A stretch of 64,000 nt of DNA from Chloroflexota bacterium (GCA_026708115.1 JAPOVL010000045.1:62001-126000); one strand, 5' to 3'. Positions 1 to 9,712 are shown, counted from the stretch's first letter. Notes: generated by a model not told the origin, from the letters alone. Made by a program: numbers and translations.

Positions 1-1020
1 GCGCTGACGGATTACATCATCATGGTCAAGGACAGCAGTTATATGTTCATCACCGGGCCGGACGTGGTCAAGCAAGTGCTCAACGAAGATGTCAGTTTTG
101 AGGATTTGGGCGGGGCCTCGGTGCATGCCAGCAAGAGCGGGGTCTGCCATTTCGTGGCCGATGACGAAGCGCAATCGCTGATATTGGCGCGGGAGTTGCT
201 CAGCTATCTGCCGCAGAACAATATGGAAGACCCGCCGGTTGTCGCCACGACCGATGACCCGCTGCGGGCAGAGAGCGCGCTTGATACTATCGTGCCGGAG
301 AATCCCAACCAGCCTTACGATATGAAAAAGGTGATCGAGTTCATCGTCGACGATGGGCATTTCTTCGAAGTGCACGAAGAATACGCCGGCAATATTGTGG
401 TCGGGTACGCGCGGCTGGGCGGCTCTGCGGTTGGCATCGTCGCCAACCAGCCCATGGTGCTGGCTGGCGTGCTGGATATCAATGCCAGCGTCAAAGCGGC
501 GCGCTTCGTGCGCACCTGCGACGCCTTCAACGTGCCGCTGATCACCTTTGTAGATGTCCCGGGCTATCTGCCGGGCACGGACCAGGAGCACAACGGTATC
601 ATCATGAGCGGCGCCAAGCTGCTGTACGCCTTTTGCGAGGCGACCGTGCCCAAGCTGACCGTCACCACGCGCAAGTCATACGGCGGCGCTTATTGCGTGA
701 TGAACAGCAAGCACATCCGCGCCGATCTCAACATCGCCTGGCCCACCGCCGAAATCGCCGTGATGGGTCCCGAGGGCGCGGTCGAGATCATCTATCGCCG
801 CGAGCTGAAAGAAGCGCAGGACCCCGCCGCGCGCAAGCAGGAACTGGCGGCGGACTATCGCGAAACATTCGCCAACCCCTACATCGCCGCCAGCCGAGGT
901 TTTATCGACGACGTCATTGAACCGCACAATACGCGCGCGCGTTTGATTAACGCCTTGCAGGTTTTCCAAAACAAGCGCGACGAGAACCTGCCCAAGAAGC
1001 ACGGCAACATACCGCTCTAG
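1..1020 (+). CDS. Acyl-CoA (propionyl-CoA) carboxylase carboxyltransferase beta subunit, 5' partial
   Basis: This is the carboxyltransferase subunit that moves CO2 from carboxybiotin to an acyl-CoA, probably propionyl-CoA giving methylmalonyl-CoA. The reading frame is open from base 1, so the start lies outside the window; 339 C-terminal residues are visible. The sequence matches the PccB family throughout, for example [16 protein letters not shown], the [17 protein letters not shown] segment and [18 protein letters not shown]. It is followed after 9 bp by biotin carboxylase and then BCCP, giving a complete three-subunit enzyme. The residue in GGAY-x-VM that separates propionyl- from acetyl-type enzymes in actinobacteria is Cys (codon 694-696), not Asp or Ile, so acyl specificity is uncertain. 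Methylmalonyl-CoA mutase genes in the same window favour propionyl-CoA. Confidence 0.93.
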   Translation, partial: ALTDYIIMVKDSSYMFITGPDVVKQVLNEDVSFEDLGGASVHASKSGVCHFVADDEAQSLILARELLSYLPQNNMEDPPVVATTDDPLRAESALDTIVPENPNQPYDMKKVIEFIVDDGHFFEVHEEYAGNIVVGYARLGGSAVGIVANQPMVLAGVLDINASVKAARFVRTCDAFNVPLITFVDVPGYLPGTDQEHNGIIMSGAKLLYAFCEATVPKLTVTTRKSYGGAYCVMNSKHIRADLNIAWPTAEIAVMGPEGAVEIIYRRELKEAQDPAARKQELAADYRETFANPYIAASRGFIDDVIEPHNTRARLINALQVFQNKRDENLPKKHGNIPL

Positions 1021-1029
1021 GAGGCGTCG

Positions 1030-2553
1030 ATGGCTGAACAACTCACCGGCATCAACAAGATCTTGATCGCCAATCGCGGCGAAATCGCCGTGCGCATCAT
1101 TCGCGCCGCCCGCGATCTGGGCATCCCGACCGTGGCTGTCTACTCCGATGTCGATCGCGCGGCCTTGCACGTGCGCTATGCCGACGAGGCGGTTCACATT
1201 GGCGGACCGCGCCCGGCCGACAGTTATCTCAAGATGGACACGCTGATCGAGGTGGCGCGCCGGACGGGAGCGGACGCCGTCCACCCGGGTTATGGCTTCC
1301 TGGCGGAAAACGCCGACTTTGCCGGGCAAGTCATCGACGAAGGCCTGGTCTGGATCGGACCGCCGCCGGCTGCTATCGCAACGATGGGCGACAAGCACGC
1401 TGCGCGGCTGGCGGTGACCCGCAACAATGTGCCGCTGATCCCCGGGATTGAGGCCGGATTGTCAAATGACGAATTGGCCGCGGCTGCCGAGTCAATCGGC
1501 TTTCCGGTCTTGATCAAAGCAGTGGCCGGCGGCGGCGGCAAAGGCATGCGCCCGGTGCATCGCGCGGAAGACTTCGAAATGGCGCTGCTAACGGCGCGGC
1601 GCGAGGCGGAAAGCGCCTTTGGCAATGGCGATGTTTATCTGGAAAAACTGCTGCGGGGCGCGCGCCACATCGAGTTTCAGATCCTGGCGGATAGTCATGG
1701 CAACACCGTGCACCTGGGCGAGCGCGAATGTTCCATTCAAAGGCGGCATCAGAAGCTGGTGGAAGAAGCGCCCAGCGTCTTCGTCGATGCTGAACTGCGG
1801 CAGAAAATGGGCGAGATGGCGATCGCCGCGGCCGAATCGGTCGGCTATGTCAATGCCGGCACCATCGAGTGCCTGGTCGACCGCGACAAGAATTTCTATT
1901 TCCTGGAGATGAATACACGCCTGCAAGTGGAGCATCCCGTGACCGAACTGGTGACCGGCGTCGACCTCGCCAAAGAGCAGATACGTATCGCGCGCGGGCG
2001 CCGCATGGGTCCCACGGAAGACGTGCTGGATCCCAAGGGCTGGGCAATCGAATGCCGCATCAACGCCGAAGACCCCTATGCGGATTTCATGCCTTCGACG
2101 GGCCAGATCACAACCATGATCTTGCCGACGGGACCGGGCGTGCGCGTGGACAGCGGCGTCTATCGAGGATCGGAGATCACCCCCTATTACGATAGCATGA
2201 TCTCCAAGTTGATAACCTGGGGCGAGACGCGTTCGGAAGCGATGCTGCGGATGCGGCGCGCCTTGTCCGAATATCGCATTATGGGCTTGAAACACAATAT
2301 TCCCTTCCACATCAATCTGCTCAATAGCATCAGCTTCATCGCCGGGCAGATCGACACCAATTTTGTTGAGCAACGCTTCAATATGAACACCTATGAAAAG
2401 ACGCCGACAGCGACTCAGTTGGAGACCGTAGCCATAGCGGCAACCTTGTACGCGCATCGCAAGCGGCGGCTGGCATCGCAAGTGGTTGCGCCGGCAAAGC
2501 GGGATGCCAGCAACTGGAAGTGGATGGGGCGCTTCGAGAGGATGCACCGATGA
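1030..2553 (+). CDS. accC: Biotin carboxylase subunit of acyl-CoA carboxylase
   Basis: This 507-residue ATP-grasp enzyme carboxylates the biotin on BCCP using ATP and bicarbonate. Visible motifs are the N-terminal ILIANRGEIAVRI (residues 11-23), HPGYGFLAEN (about 85-94), the ATP-binding glycine loop GGGGKGM (167-173) and the active-site segment EMNTRLQVEHPVTE (about 293-306). The roughly 450-residue core is followed by a basic tail of about 55 residues that I cannot assign. The gene starts with ATG 9 bp after the beta subunit, with AGGAGG-like bases (taggaggcg) just upstream. Its TGA stop overlaps the ATG of the BCCP gene (ATGA), so the two are probably translationally coupled. Confidence 0.96.
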   Translation: MAEQLTGINKILIANRGEIAVRIIRAARDLGIPTVAVYSDVDRAALHVRYADEAVHIGGPRPADSYLKMDTLIEVARRTGADAVHPGYGFLAENADFAGQVIDEGLVWIGPPPAAIATMGDKHAARLAVTRNNVPLIPGIEAGLSNDELAAAAESIGFPVLIKAVAGGGGKGMRPVHRAEDFEMALLTARREAESAFGNGDVYLEKLLRGARHIEFQILADSHGNTVHLGERECSIQRRHQKLVEEAPSVFVDAELRQKMGEMAIAAAESVGYVNAGTIECLVDRDKNFYFLEMNTRLQVEHPVTELVTGVDLAKEQIRIARGRRMGPTEDVLDPKGWAIECRINAEDPYADFMPSTGQITTMILPTGPGVRVDSGVYRGSEITPYYDSMISKLITWGETRSEAMLRMRRALSEYRIMGLKHNIPFHINLLNSISFIAGQIDTNFVEQRFNMNTYEKTPTATQLETVAIAATLYAHRKRRLASQVVAPAKRDASNWKWMGRFERMHR

Positions 2554-3056
2554 AATACGTCACGATCATCAATGACCAGAGCTACGAAATCGAGATCGAC
2601 AACGATGGCGCGATCCTGGTCAACGGCGAACTGCGCGATGTGGATTTCCTCAACCTGGGTGGTTCGCTGTATTCGATCATCACCGAGAATAAATCCCTGG
2701 AAGCCGTCATTGATGATGACGAAAGCAAAATCGCTGTGATGATGGGCGGCCAACTCTTCGAGACGCAGGTGCTGGATGAACGCGCCATGCTCTTGGTGCA
2801 GCGACGGGGCGGGTTGAACGTCACTTCCGGCGAAGTGCATGCCCCCATGCCCGGTCTGATCGTCATGGTCACGGTGGAATTGGGTCAAAATGTGAAGCAG
2901 GGCGATACGGTTGTGATCCTGGAATCAATGAAGATGCAGAACGAACTGAAGTCGCCGGTCGGCGGTGTGGTTACGGCGATTCACGTCGACGCCCGTCAAG
3001 CAGTTGACAAGGGCGACATGCTGGTCGAGATTGGTCCGGAGCCAGACGAAGACTAG
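2550..3056 (+). CDS. Biotin carboxyl carrier protein (biotin/lipoyl attachment domain)
   Basis: This 168-residue protein carries biotin between the carboxylase and carboxyltransferase subunits. The C-terminal biotinyl domain (about 90-165) contains HAPMPGLIV and the biotinylation motif ESMKM, with Lys128 as the modified residue. The N-terminal 80 residues form a short beta-rich region (YVTIINDQSYEIEI), as in BCCPs of propionyl-CoA and related carboxylases. I chose the ATG at 2550 because it overlaps the preceding stop codon by ATGA. An upstream ATG at 2520 in the same frame would add ten residues inside accC and is less likely. Confidence 0.94.
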   Translation: MKYVTIINDQSYEIEIDNDGAILVNGELRDVDFLNLGGSLYSIITENKSLEAVIDDDESKIAVMMGGQLFETQVLDERAMLLVQRRGGLNVTSGEVHAPMPGLIVMVTVELGQNVKQGDTVVILESMKMQNELKSPVGGVVTAIHVDARQAVDKGDMLVEIGPEPDED

Positions 3057-3156
3057 GTTGAGGCCTGGATGACGATTGGCCTTTATTGTCAGTTCAATTA
3101 CCCGTCCGCCGCGCCGGTTAGATCACGCGAGCTCGGACGCCCCCCGTTTCCGATTT

Positions 3157-4518
3157 ATGATTGACCGGCATGTACCAGCAAAGTTACAGGGATGGCTAGA
3201 GGGGCTTTGGCTGGCTGCGCTCGCAGCTTATATTTTGGCGGGGGCGCCGTTGGTTCCCTTCCACGGCGATGAATCAACGCAGATCTATATGGGGCGCGAC
3301 TATTTCTATCTCTTCCACGACAGCGATCTGGAGGCTGTTTCCTACGACAGCTCCTGGATCAAGCGACCGACCGAGCAACATCTGCGCTTGATCAATGGCA
3401 CGGTGACGAAGACGATTCACGGTTTTCTGGCCGCCAGCGCGGGCATGAGCCGGGAAGAAATCAACGGGCAGTGGGATTGGCAACTTGATTATGCCGAAAA
3501 TCGCGAGCTGGGTCACATTCCCGAAGCGCAGTTGTTGGGGCGCGCGCGATTGGCCTCGGCGGCGCAGCTGGCGGTTTCAGCGGCGCTGTTTTACGTCCTG
3601 GTTCGCATGACGATTGGCAGGCCGGCAGCGATTGTCGCGAGCGGTCTGTATGGATTGCACCCGGCGCTCTTGCTCAACGGCAGACGGGCAATGATGGAAG
3701 GATCCCATTTGCTCGGTATGATCCTGGTTCTGCTGGCGGCAGTATGGCTCTTGCAAGGACACCGCTGGTGGAAATTCGTCTTGCTGGGCGTCGCCTCCGG
3801 CTTTGCCGTCGCGGCGAAGCATCCCAATGCCTTTGTCGTGGCGCTCGTCTTTTTCGCCTGCGCCGCTCTATGGCTTTACCAGACAGCCAGAGTACAAGGA
3901 CAGGCGAGGCGAAGGCCGGCGCAGGCACTGATCGGCTTGTTAGCGGCGGGCGGGCTGGCGCTGTTCAGCTTCTATTTGATGAATCCGGCCTGGTGGCAAG
4001 CGCCCTTGGATAGCGCCGCTGAAGTACTTCGCTTGCGGGCCGGCTTGCTGAATGAGCAAGTGGCGCGCTATGGCGGTTATGATTCGTCGGCGGAACGAAT
4101 CGAGGGCTTTCTGGAGTACGCATTTTTTGACCAGAGCCAGTATTATGAAGTGGCGCAATGGGCGGGATACGACGCAATCCGCGCCCAGATCAGCGCCTAC
4201 GAGTCGTCTGGATTGGCCGGGCTCGCGATCGATGGCAAGCTCGGCGGGCTCATCATGGCGGGACTGTCTGTTTGGGGCATCGTATATCTGGCGCGCGCGC
4301 CACAGATCGACAGAAAGTATCGCTGGCTGCTCTTGGTTTGGGGAGGCGGCATCGCTGGAATTACGCTTTTGGTCACGCCATTGCCCTGGCAGCGCTATTA
4401 TCTGCCGGTGCTGCCCTTCGCGCAGCTCGCGGCGGCTTGCGCTGTTGCGCACTTGATCAGGTCATGGTGGCATCGTATGGAGTCCCGAACCCAGCATGAT
4501 CTCTCGTTGTCGGATTGA
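3157..4518 (+). CDS. GT39/ArnT-like multi-membrane glycosyltransferase, paralogue A
   Basis: This is a 453-residue integral membrane protein with about ten hydrophobic segments. Just after the first membrane segment it has PFHGDESTQIYMGRDY, an acidic loop like the catalytic first loop of lipid-linked-sugar transferases of the PMT/ArnT (GT39/GT83) type. It probably moves a sugar from a polyprenyl carrier to an acceptor outside the membrane; donor and acceptor are unknown. A similar protein follows at 4582 with the same loop, LLNGRRA, AAKH and a PLPW(Q/A)RYYLPVLPF segment near the end, so the pair arose by tandem duplication. I chose ATG 3157, just before the first membrane segment; an in-frame TTG at 3076 would add a non-membrane leader with no ribosome-binding site. 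Confidence 0.8.
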   Translation: MIDRHVPAKLQGWLEGLWLAALAAYILAGAPLVPFHGDESTQIYMGRDYFYLFHDSDLEAVSYDSSWIKRPTEQHLRLINGTVTKTIHGFLAASAGMSREEINGQWDWQLDYAENRELGHIPEAQLLGRARLASAAQLAVSAALFYVLVRMTIGRPAAIVASGLYGLHPALLLNGRRAMMEGSHLLGMILVLLAAVWLLQGHRWWKFVLLGVASGFAVAAKHPNAFVVALVFFACAALWLYQTARVQGQARRRPAQALIGLLAAGGLALFSFYLMNPAWWQAPLDSAAEVLRLRAGLLNEQVARYGGYDSSAERIEGFLEYAFFDQSQYYEVAQWAGYDAIRAQISAYESSGLAGLAIDGKLGGLIMAGLSVWGIVYLARAPQIDRKYRWLLLVWGGGIAGITLLVTPLPWQRYYLPVLPFAQLAAACAVAHLIRSWWHRMESRTQHDLSLSD

Positions 4519-4581
4519 TCCGAGTCTGTCGGCGCGCGCAAGCGCCGCGAACAGTCCGCTTTATCACATTGCAGGCAGGCA

Positions 4582-5916
4582 ATGATGCAGTTCAAGAACC
4601 TCCAAGCTGGCGTCGATGTCATATGTTTGGCTTTGCTGTCATTTTACATAATGGGGGGCGCGGCGATCGTGCCCTTCCACGGCGACGAATCTTCAAAGAT
4701 TTATGTTGGGCGCGATTTCTATTTCTTGTTTTTGGAAGGCGATCGGGAAAAGATCACACACCAGGCGAAAAGGTCGGCCAGTTCGGGCGAATATCGCGCG
4801 AATCTGGCCAGCGGCTCGATCTCCAACATGATCTACGGTTGGCTGGCTGCCAGCAGCGGATACGCCATCACGGAGCTAAATGACGATTGGCATTGGGGGC
4901 GGGATTACAGATATAACCTGGAGTCCAACCGCGTGCCGGAGGCGCGCCTGCTTCGGACCGCTCGGCTGGCGTCGGCAGCGCAGTTGGCCGTCGCTGCGGC
5001 GCTCGTGTATGTCTTCGCGCGGATCACATTGAATCGCCCGACGGCCTTGCTTGCCAGTTTGCTTTTTGCCACCCACCCTACCTTGCTATTGAACGGCAGG
5101 CGCGCGCTGCAAGAAGGCAGCCACATGCTCGGCACAATGCTGCTGTTGCTGGCAGCGGCTTGGCTCATTCGTCAAGGGCGCTGGTGGCAATACGCGCTCC
5201 TGGGCGCCTGCGCCGGGCTGGCCATTGCCGCAAAACACACCAGCGCTTTCGTTGTGGCTATTGTGTTTCTGGCAGTATACGTTCTGTCCGTCTACGAGAG
5301 CCTGCGGCCGGGCGATAGGCGCGCCAGGCTAAAAACGCGCCCGCTCGCGGGTATCTTGATGGCTGGCATCGTCACGCTGCTGGTGTTCTATCTGCTTAAC
5401 CCCGGTTGGTGGGACGCGCCGCTTGAAACCGCCAGGGATGTCATGTCCGAGCGCTCAGAACTTTTACAGCGGCAAGCAGGGGTTTATGGCGGCTATCAAT
5501 CTTTGGGCCAGCAAGTGAAAGGGTTTTTCCGGTTTGTGCTGATCGGTGAGCCGCAATACTTTGAAGACGGGCAATGGGCGGGCTACCCCGAAATCAGTGA
5601 GCAAATCCAGATCTATGAAAACTCTGGATGGGCGGGCGCGACCATCGGCGGCAACGCGATCGCGGCGCTCCTCATGTTGGCGCTTGTTTCTGCCGGTATT
5701 ATTCTGCTACTTCGCGATCGCGACATAAGCTTTCAGAATCGCGCGCTATTAATGTTTTGGGGCGGCGGCACAGCGGCCATCGTCTTCGCGCTGACGCCCT
5801 TGCCTTGGGCGCGATACTATCTACCGGTATTGCCCTTCACGCTGATGATGGCCGCCTACGCTTTGACGAATATGGCGCAAGCGATGAGAACGCGCCTTGA
5901 CCTGGCGCGCCGGTAA
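4582..5916 (+). CDS. GT39/ArnT-like multi-membrane glycosyltransferase, paralogue B
   Basis: This 444-residue membrane protein is a close paralogue of the gene immediately upstream, 63 bp away on the same strand. Shared blocks include PFHGDESSKIYVGRDF in the first outside loop, ARLASAAQLAVAAALVYV, LLNGRRALQEGSHMLGTMLL, NPGWWDAPLE and TPLPWARYYLPVLPF. The loop acid pattern suggests a polyprenyl-phosphate-sugar-dependent transferase acting at the outer face of the membrane. Function beyond the superfamily cannot be read from the sequence. Two ATG codons are adjacent at 4582 and 4585; a weak GGCAGG lies upstream. A GC-rich hairpin begins 5 bp after the stop. Confidence 0.8.
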   Translation: MMQFKNLQAGVDVICLALLSFYIMGGAAIVPFHGDESSKIYVGRDFYFLFLEGDREKITHQAKRSASSGEYRANLASGSISNMIYGWLAASSGYAITELNDDWHWGRDYRYNLESNRVPEARLLRTARLASAAQLAVAAALVYVFARITLNRPTALLASLLFATHPTLLLNGRRALQEGSHMLGTMLLLLAAAWLIRQGRWWQYALLGACAGLAIAAKHTSAFVVAIVFLAVYVLSVYESLRPGDRRARLKTRPLAGILMAGIVTLLVFYLLNPGWWDAPLETARDVMSERSELLQRQAGVYGGYQSLGQQVKGFFRFVLIGEPQYFEDGQWAGYPEISEQIQIYENSGWAGATIGGNAIAALLMLALVSAGIILLLRDRDISFQNRALLMFWGGGTAAIVFALTPLPWARYYLPVLPFTLMMAAYALTNMAQAMRTRLDLARR

Positions 5917-6005
5917 TATTGCCGCTCGGCGGCGTAAAGTTCCGCCGCGCTCGCGAAACGGAATAAGTCTGTGCCTTGCATGAGCGAGGAGGTTTTTCAA
6001 GAACG

Positions 6006-8504
6006 GTGACCTGGTTAAGCGAAGCGCTGGCAGGCATCTTGCCGACGCTATGGATGAGCGTGGGCGTAGGTTTGCCTTGGTCCCTGGCCTTGTTGCCGAC
6101 GAGACAATGGCATGCTCGGGCGCTTGTGGCTGCGGTAGCGCTGGCTATAGGACCGGCCTTTATGACGGGCTGGATGCTGGTCCTGGGCGTGCTGGGCGCG
6201 CAAACCGGGCAAGGCTTGCTCGTCCGAGAGTGGATTATCGTTGGCAGCGTCGTGATTGCCGCGCTCGGCGGTCGGATCGCCTGGCGCAAGCGCCGCAGAT
6301 TGACAGCGGTTTCGACGCCGCGCCCACACTATGCCTTTGACGAAAAACTGATCATCGCCATGATCGCAGCAGCGGTCGTCCTGCGTTGGATCCACACGGC
6401 TTATTGGCCCTTCACCGCCTATGACGCGCTTTGGGTCTATGGCTATCAAGGCCGCCTATATTTTCTTGAAGGTCTGATCCCGCAGTCGATCGAATATTAT
6501 CCGCCGTTTTTGCAGCTCCAGTACGCCTATGTTCAGATTCTGCTCGGCGCGATCAACGATTATGCGGCGCGCATGGTCCTGCCCTGGCTGCACATCGGCG
6601 GCATTTTTGCGGCATATCTACTGGGCGAACGGCTGCTGAACCGACGGGTGGGCTTATTCGTCGCCGCCCTGTGGAGCTTGCATCCCTTCGTCGGGCACCA
6701 GTCAACCATCGGCGACCTGGAGATCACGCTGGCCTACAGTTTTACGCTGGCCACGGTCTTTTTTTTGCGTGCCTGGTCCGAGCAAGAAGACGAAGGCGCA
6801 GGCCGACGGGATGCCTTGTTGGCCGGGCTCATGCTCGGCATCGGCCTGTTCACCAAACCAACGGCAGGCGCATTCATTTGGGGCATCCTGCTGTTGCTAG
6901 TCCTTGAAGCGGCGCGCACACAGTTACAGTTTGGGCGGCTGAAGCCACGATTCACGGTCGCGCTATGGACGATCCTGGCCAGCGCGCCTTTAGGCGGCGT
7001 CTGGTACTTGCGCAATGTGCTGCTCGGGCACGAAGCGATCACCTGGCCGGCTGAGTTCTGGCTGACACAAGCGCGGCGCAGCGGGGACTACCTCAGCTGG
7101 GTCGTTCTGGCGATCATCCTGGGTTTCGTCGCCGCGGCGATCAAATGCGGATTGTCCGCCCGGCAGATCTTGCTGGGCGCGGCGGGGGCGATCCTGCTGC
7201 TAGTTGGCGTTTTGGCGTCGAATCCATTCCTCTTCCCGGAACGATTCGATCCGCCGGCGAGCCATATACAATTGAGCGAGGCAGCTACTGCGGCCGTCGG
7301 GATATTACTAGTCGGCGCGAGCCTGTATGCGCATCGCCGCAGGCTGATTGAGGCATTGGCAAGGCCGGGTTACGTTTCGGTGGGATGGGCCTTGCTGTTG
7401 GCGCTGCCCTACTTCCTCACCTTTTTCTTTTCTTATAGTTATCATTACCGGCTGGGCTTCGCGATCGTGCCGCTACTGGTTCTGCCCGCTGCGGTCGCAT
7501 TGGCGAGCGTACTGACAACGGAACGAATAGGGGGATGGCGCCCCCTAATTCGACGGAGTTACTATCTGGCTCTGCTGCTTCTGGGAGCGCCGGGTATTGT
7601 CGCGGCGGCTATTGATGTCACCTGGTCGAGAGTGTGGCTACTCGACGAATGGCTCGATAGCGACACTAAAAAATACCAAGTCTACAATCCCTCGCTGATG
7701 GAAATGGTATTCGGGCTCAACGAATACTTGCGCGAGAATCAACGGGAGCCGCTTGTGCTCGCGCCAGGCGAGGAACGACTGCATTTTTTCTTCCCGCGAA
7801 TGCGCATCGAAGACAAGCTGATCAGCAAGCTCGATGAATACGAGGCGCTAGGCGCGACACATTTCATTTATGGCGCCAAGGCGCGACAAGCCTACCTGGA
7901 CGCGGGCCTGGATCCGAGTCGCACACAGTTGATCGCGGCATTGGGTCGGGGCGATCTCTTCAAACTGAAAAAGTGGCACTATGACGGCACCTTCAGTTAC
8001 GAACTCTATGAGAGCGGAGATTTTGCCTCGCGGGTCGGCGAGCCGTCGCGTGGTTTTGTCTCCAACGTTTACGAGCAAGAGCTACTGTTTGGCGATCGCT
8101 TGCGCCTGTTTGCGACGGATGCCTATCCGCGGAAGGCCTACAAGGGAACGCCGGTCACGCTGCTCACCATATGGCGGGCGGAGCAGTCGCTGGGGCAGGA
8201 CTATCACATCGTGCTGGAATTAACCCATCCGGAGACGCGAGCCGCCGAGTATCAATGGCGCTTTGTTCCGGTCCAACATCGGCACGGCTACTATTCGACG
8301 GCACTATGGGACGCCGGCGAATTGGTCAATATGTCCACGGTCCTGCGCCTGCCGAGCGGCGAGCCGCTGCCGCCGGAAGACGACTACGTGCTGCGTCTGC
8401 GCGTATTGAATCCAGAGTCGGAGCAGTTTCTGCCGCTGACGATTGATGGCGCGGACGCGGGTGATGCCTGGCAATTGGACGGCATATACAAGTTCCGCAG
8501 TTGA
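6006..8504 (+). CDS. Large membrane glycosyltransferase-like protein with soluble C-terminal region
   Basis: This 832-residue protein has roughly a dozen membrane segments over residues 1-560 and then a soluble, probably extracytoplasmic tail of about 270 residues. The first large loop contains TAYDALWVYGYQGRLYFLEG, resembling the acidic loop of GT39/ArnT-type transferases. The tail is beta-rich (for example EQELLFGDRLRLFATDAYP) and ends in a segment typical of beta-sandwich domains. I chose GTG 6006 because CGAGGAGG (5985-5992) lies 13 bp upstream; a TTG at 5976 has no such site. Together with the two paralogues upstream it forms a glycan-modification block. Its stop lies one base from the stop of the convergent CHAD gene. 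Confidence 0.72.
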   Translation: MTWLSEALAGILPTLWMSVGVGLPWSLALLPTRQWHARALVAAVALAIGPAFMTGWMLVLGVLGAQTGQGLLVREWIIVGSVVIAALGGRIAWRKRRRLTAVSTPRPHYAFDEKLIIAMIAAAVVLRWIHTAYWPFTAYDALWVYGYQGRLYFLEGLIPQSIEYYPPFLQLQYAYVQILLGAINDYAARMVLPWLHIGGIFAAYLLGERLLNRRVGLFVAALWSLHPFVGHQSTIGDLEITLAYSFTLATVFFLRAWSEQEDEGAGRRDALLAGLMLGIGLFTKPTAGAFIWGILLLLVLEAARTQLQFGRLKPRFTVALWTILASAPLGGVWYLRNVLLGHEAITWPAEFWLTQARRSGDYLSWVVLAIILGFVAAAIKCGLSARQILLGAAGAILLLVGVLASNPFLFPERFDPPASHIQLSEAATAAVGILLVGASLYAHRRRLIEALARPGYVSVGWALLLALPYFLTFFFSYSYHYRLGFAIVPLLVLPAAVALASVLTTERIGGWRPLIRRSYYLALLLLGAPGIVAAAIDVTWSRVWLLDEWLDSDTKKYQVYNPSLMEMVFGLNEYLRENQREPLVLAPGEERLHFFFPRMRIEDKLISKLDEYEALGATHFIYGAKARQAYLDAGLDPSRTQLIAALGRGDLFKLKKWHYDGTFSYELYESGDFASRVGEPSRGFVSNVYEQELLFGDRLRLFATDAYPRKAYKGTPVTLLTIWRAEQSLGQDYHIVLELTHPETRAAEYQWRFVPVQHRHGYYSTALWDAGELVNMSTVLRLPSGEPLPPEDDYVLRLRVLNPESEQFLPLTIDGADAGDAWQLDGIYKFRS

Positions 8505-8505
8505 T

Positions 8506-9447
8506 CTAGCGCAGCACCAGGAGCGCGTCCGAGAATTGACGCATGCGCGCGCGTGTATTAAAGGAAGCCCACTGTTCCTCGAAGCGCAGGCGCAGCGCGA
8601 CCAGGGCTTGGTCGCGATCAGCCAGGTAGCCCTGCACGAGCGCCGCCTGCTCCGGACTCAGCTTTTTGAGCCCGCTCATATAGTCGCTGAATACAGCAAT
8701 GTCGTTGATGCGTCCGAGGATCTCCTGCATCTCTTTCGCTTCTCGCAAGAAACTGTCAGTGGTTGAGCCAAGGAGCGGCTGGAAAAACTCCAGGGCGTAG
8801 CGCAACTGCTTGAATTCCACGCGCAGGGCATGCAAGATCGTGTCCTCGGATGCGGGCAGCACCGTGTCGTAGGCGCGAACGCGCGCCAGACGCTCGTGCA
8901 AAAGTATCGGCAGCACGTGACGCAGTTGATGCGGCGCTTCGAGGTTTGGAACGGGGGCGGCTCCCCTGCCCGGCTTTTTGCAAAGCCGCGCGAACTGCCG
9001 CAGAAATCGCGCATAGAACTTCGAATCGAAAAGCGCATTGAGTCCTTCGCGGTGTTCGCTGCGGCGGCTGTCCAGCCGCTCGATCACCTGGTCGAGCGCC
9101 GCCTGGTCGCCCTCCGTCAAGGAGGGGCGAAATGCCTCCAGATCATGAATCAGGACATCGAGATCGCGGATGCGGCCGAGGGCGCGCGCGATGCGCCGCA
9201 AATCGCGACTGTACTTTTCGACAGTCTTGGGCTTGTAATAGCCGCCAACGAGCATGAAGAGGCTGCGCATACGCCGGATGGCGACCCGCATTTGGTGGAC
9301 AGATTCGATGTCCTCGCCCGTGCGGCTGCCTGCTTCGTGGCGTTTCATCCGATCCAGTTGAGTAGCCAACAGTTTGCGACCGGCTTCCGCCATTGGATCA
9401 CGCAACAATATGTCGCGCTTCGCTTTGGACGCTTTAGATTTGCTCAT
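8506..9447 (-). CDS. CHAD domain protein (putative polyphosphate binding)
   Basis: This 313-residue protein is a stand-alone CHAD domain: helical, with many conserved His, Arg and Lys residues. The signature VHQMRVAIRRMRS is at residues 50-62, followed by YSRDLRRIARALGRIRDLDVL, and FKQLRYALEFF in the second helical repeat. CHAD domains bind inorganic polyphosphate and often accompany polyphosphate enzymes, but none is next to it here. I chose ATG 9447 (MSKSKASKAK); an open frame to 9564 would add an Arg-rich stretch overlapping the promoter. A good promoter lies at 9564-9591 and gives a leader of about 110 nt. Confidence 0.88.
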   Translation of the reverse strand: MSKSKASKAKRDILLRDPMAEAGRKLLATQLDRMKRHEAGSRTGEDIESVHQMRVAIRRMRSLFMLVGGYYKPKTVEKYSRDLRRIARALGRIRDLDVLIHDLEAFRPSLTEGDQAALDQVIERLDSRRSEHREGLNALFDSKFYARFLRQFARLCKKPGRGAAPVPNLEAPHQLRHVLPILLHERLARVRAYDTVLPASEDTILHALRVEFKQLRYALEFFQPLLGSTTDSFLREAKEMQEILGRINDIAVFSDYMSGLKKLSPEQAALVQGYLADRDQALVALRLRFEEQWASFNTRARMRQFSDALLVLR

Positions 9448-9563
9448 TGTTTGAATTGACTTTCTCGCTGATCGTCTCGCTCGGCCGATAGAGACTGCGG
9501 CCCGCTGTTGTCTGTGAACGCAGATGTCAGACAGCCGCCGCCGACGTCTATCTGTATATATCA

Positions 9564-9591
9564 ATTATAGTCCATTTCCAGATGTTGTTAA
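9564..9591 (-). promoter_or_regulatory. sigma70 promoter of the CHAD gene
   Basis: On the minus strand TTAACA (9586-9591) is separated by 16 bp from a perfect TATAAT (9564-9569). Transcription would start near 9557, about 110 nt before the ATG at 9447. Confidence 0.65.
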
Positions 9592-9712
9592 GCGAAGTTT
9601 AAGGATATTAACGCTATGTTAGTAATTTCGTGGCATGCCGCGCGCTGTCCGCAGACCACCAATCGTCAGCTGCATGAAGCCAAACGCCAGAATCGGGCGC
9701 GCATGGCGGTGA

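Noticed and set aside
3076..3156. TTG start extending the first membrane glycosyltransferase gene
   Set aside because: The added residues are polar, Arg/Pro-rich and lack a ribosome-binding site; ATG 3157 precedes the first membrane helix directly.
4038..4518. Opposite-strand and alternative-frame open frames inside real genes
   Set aside because: Long shadow frames are expected at this GC content. They lack start signals and conserved motifs.
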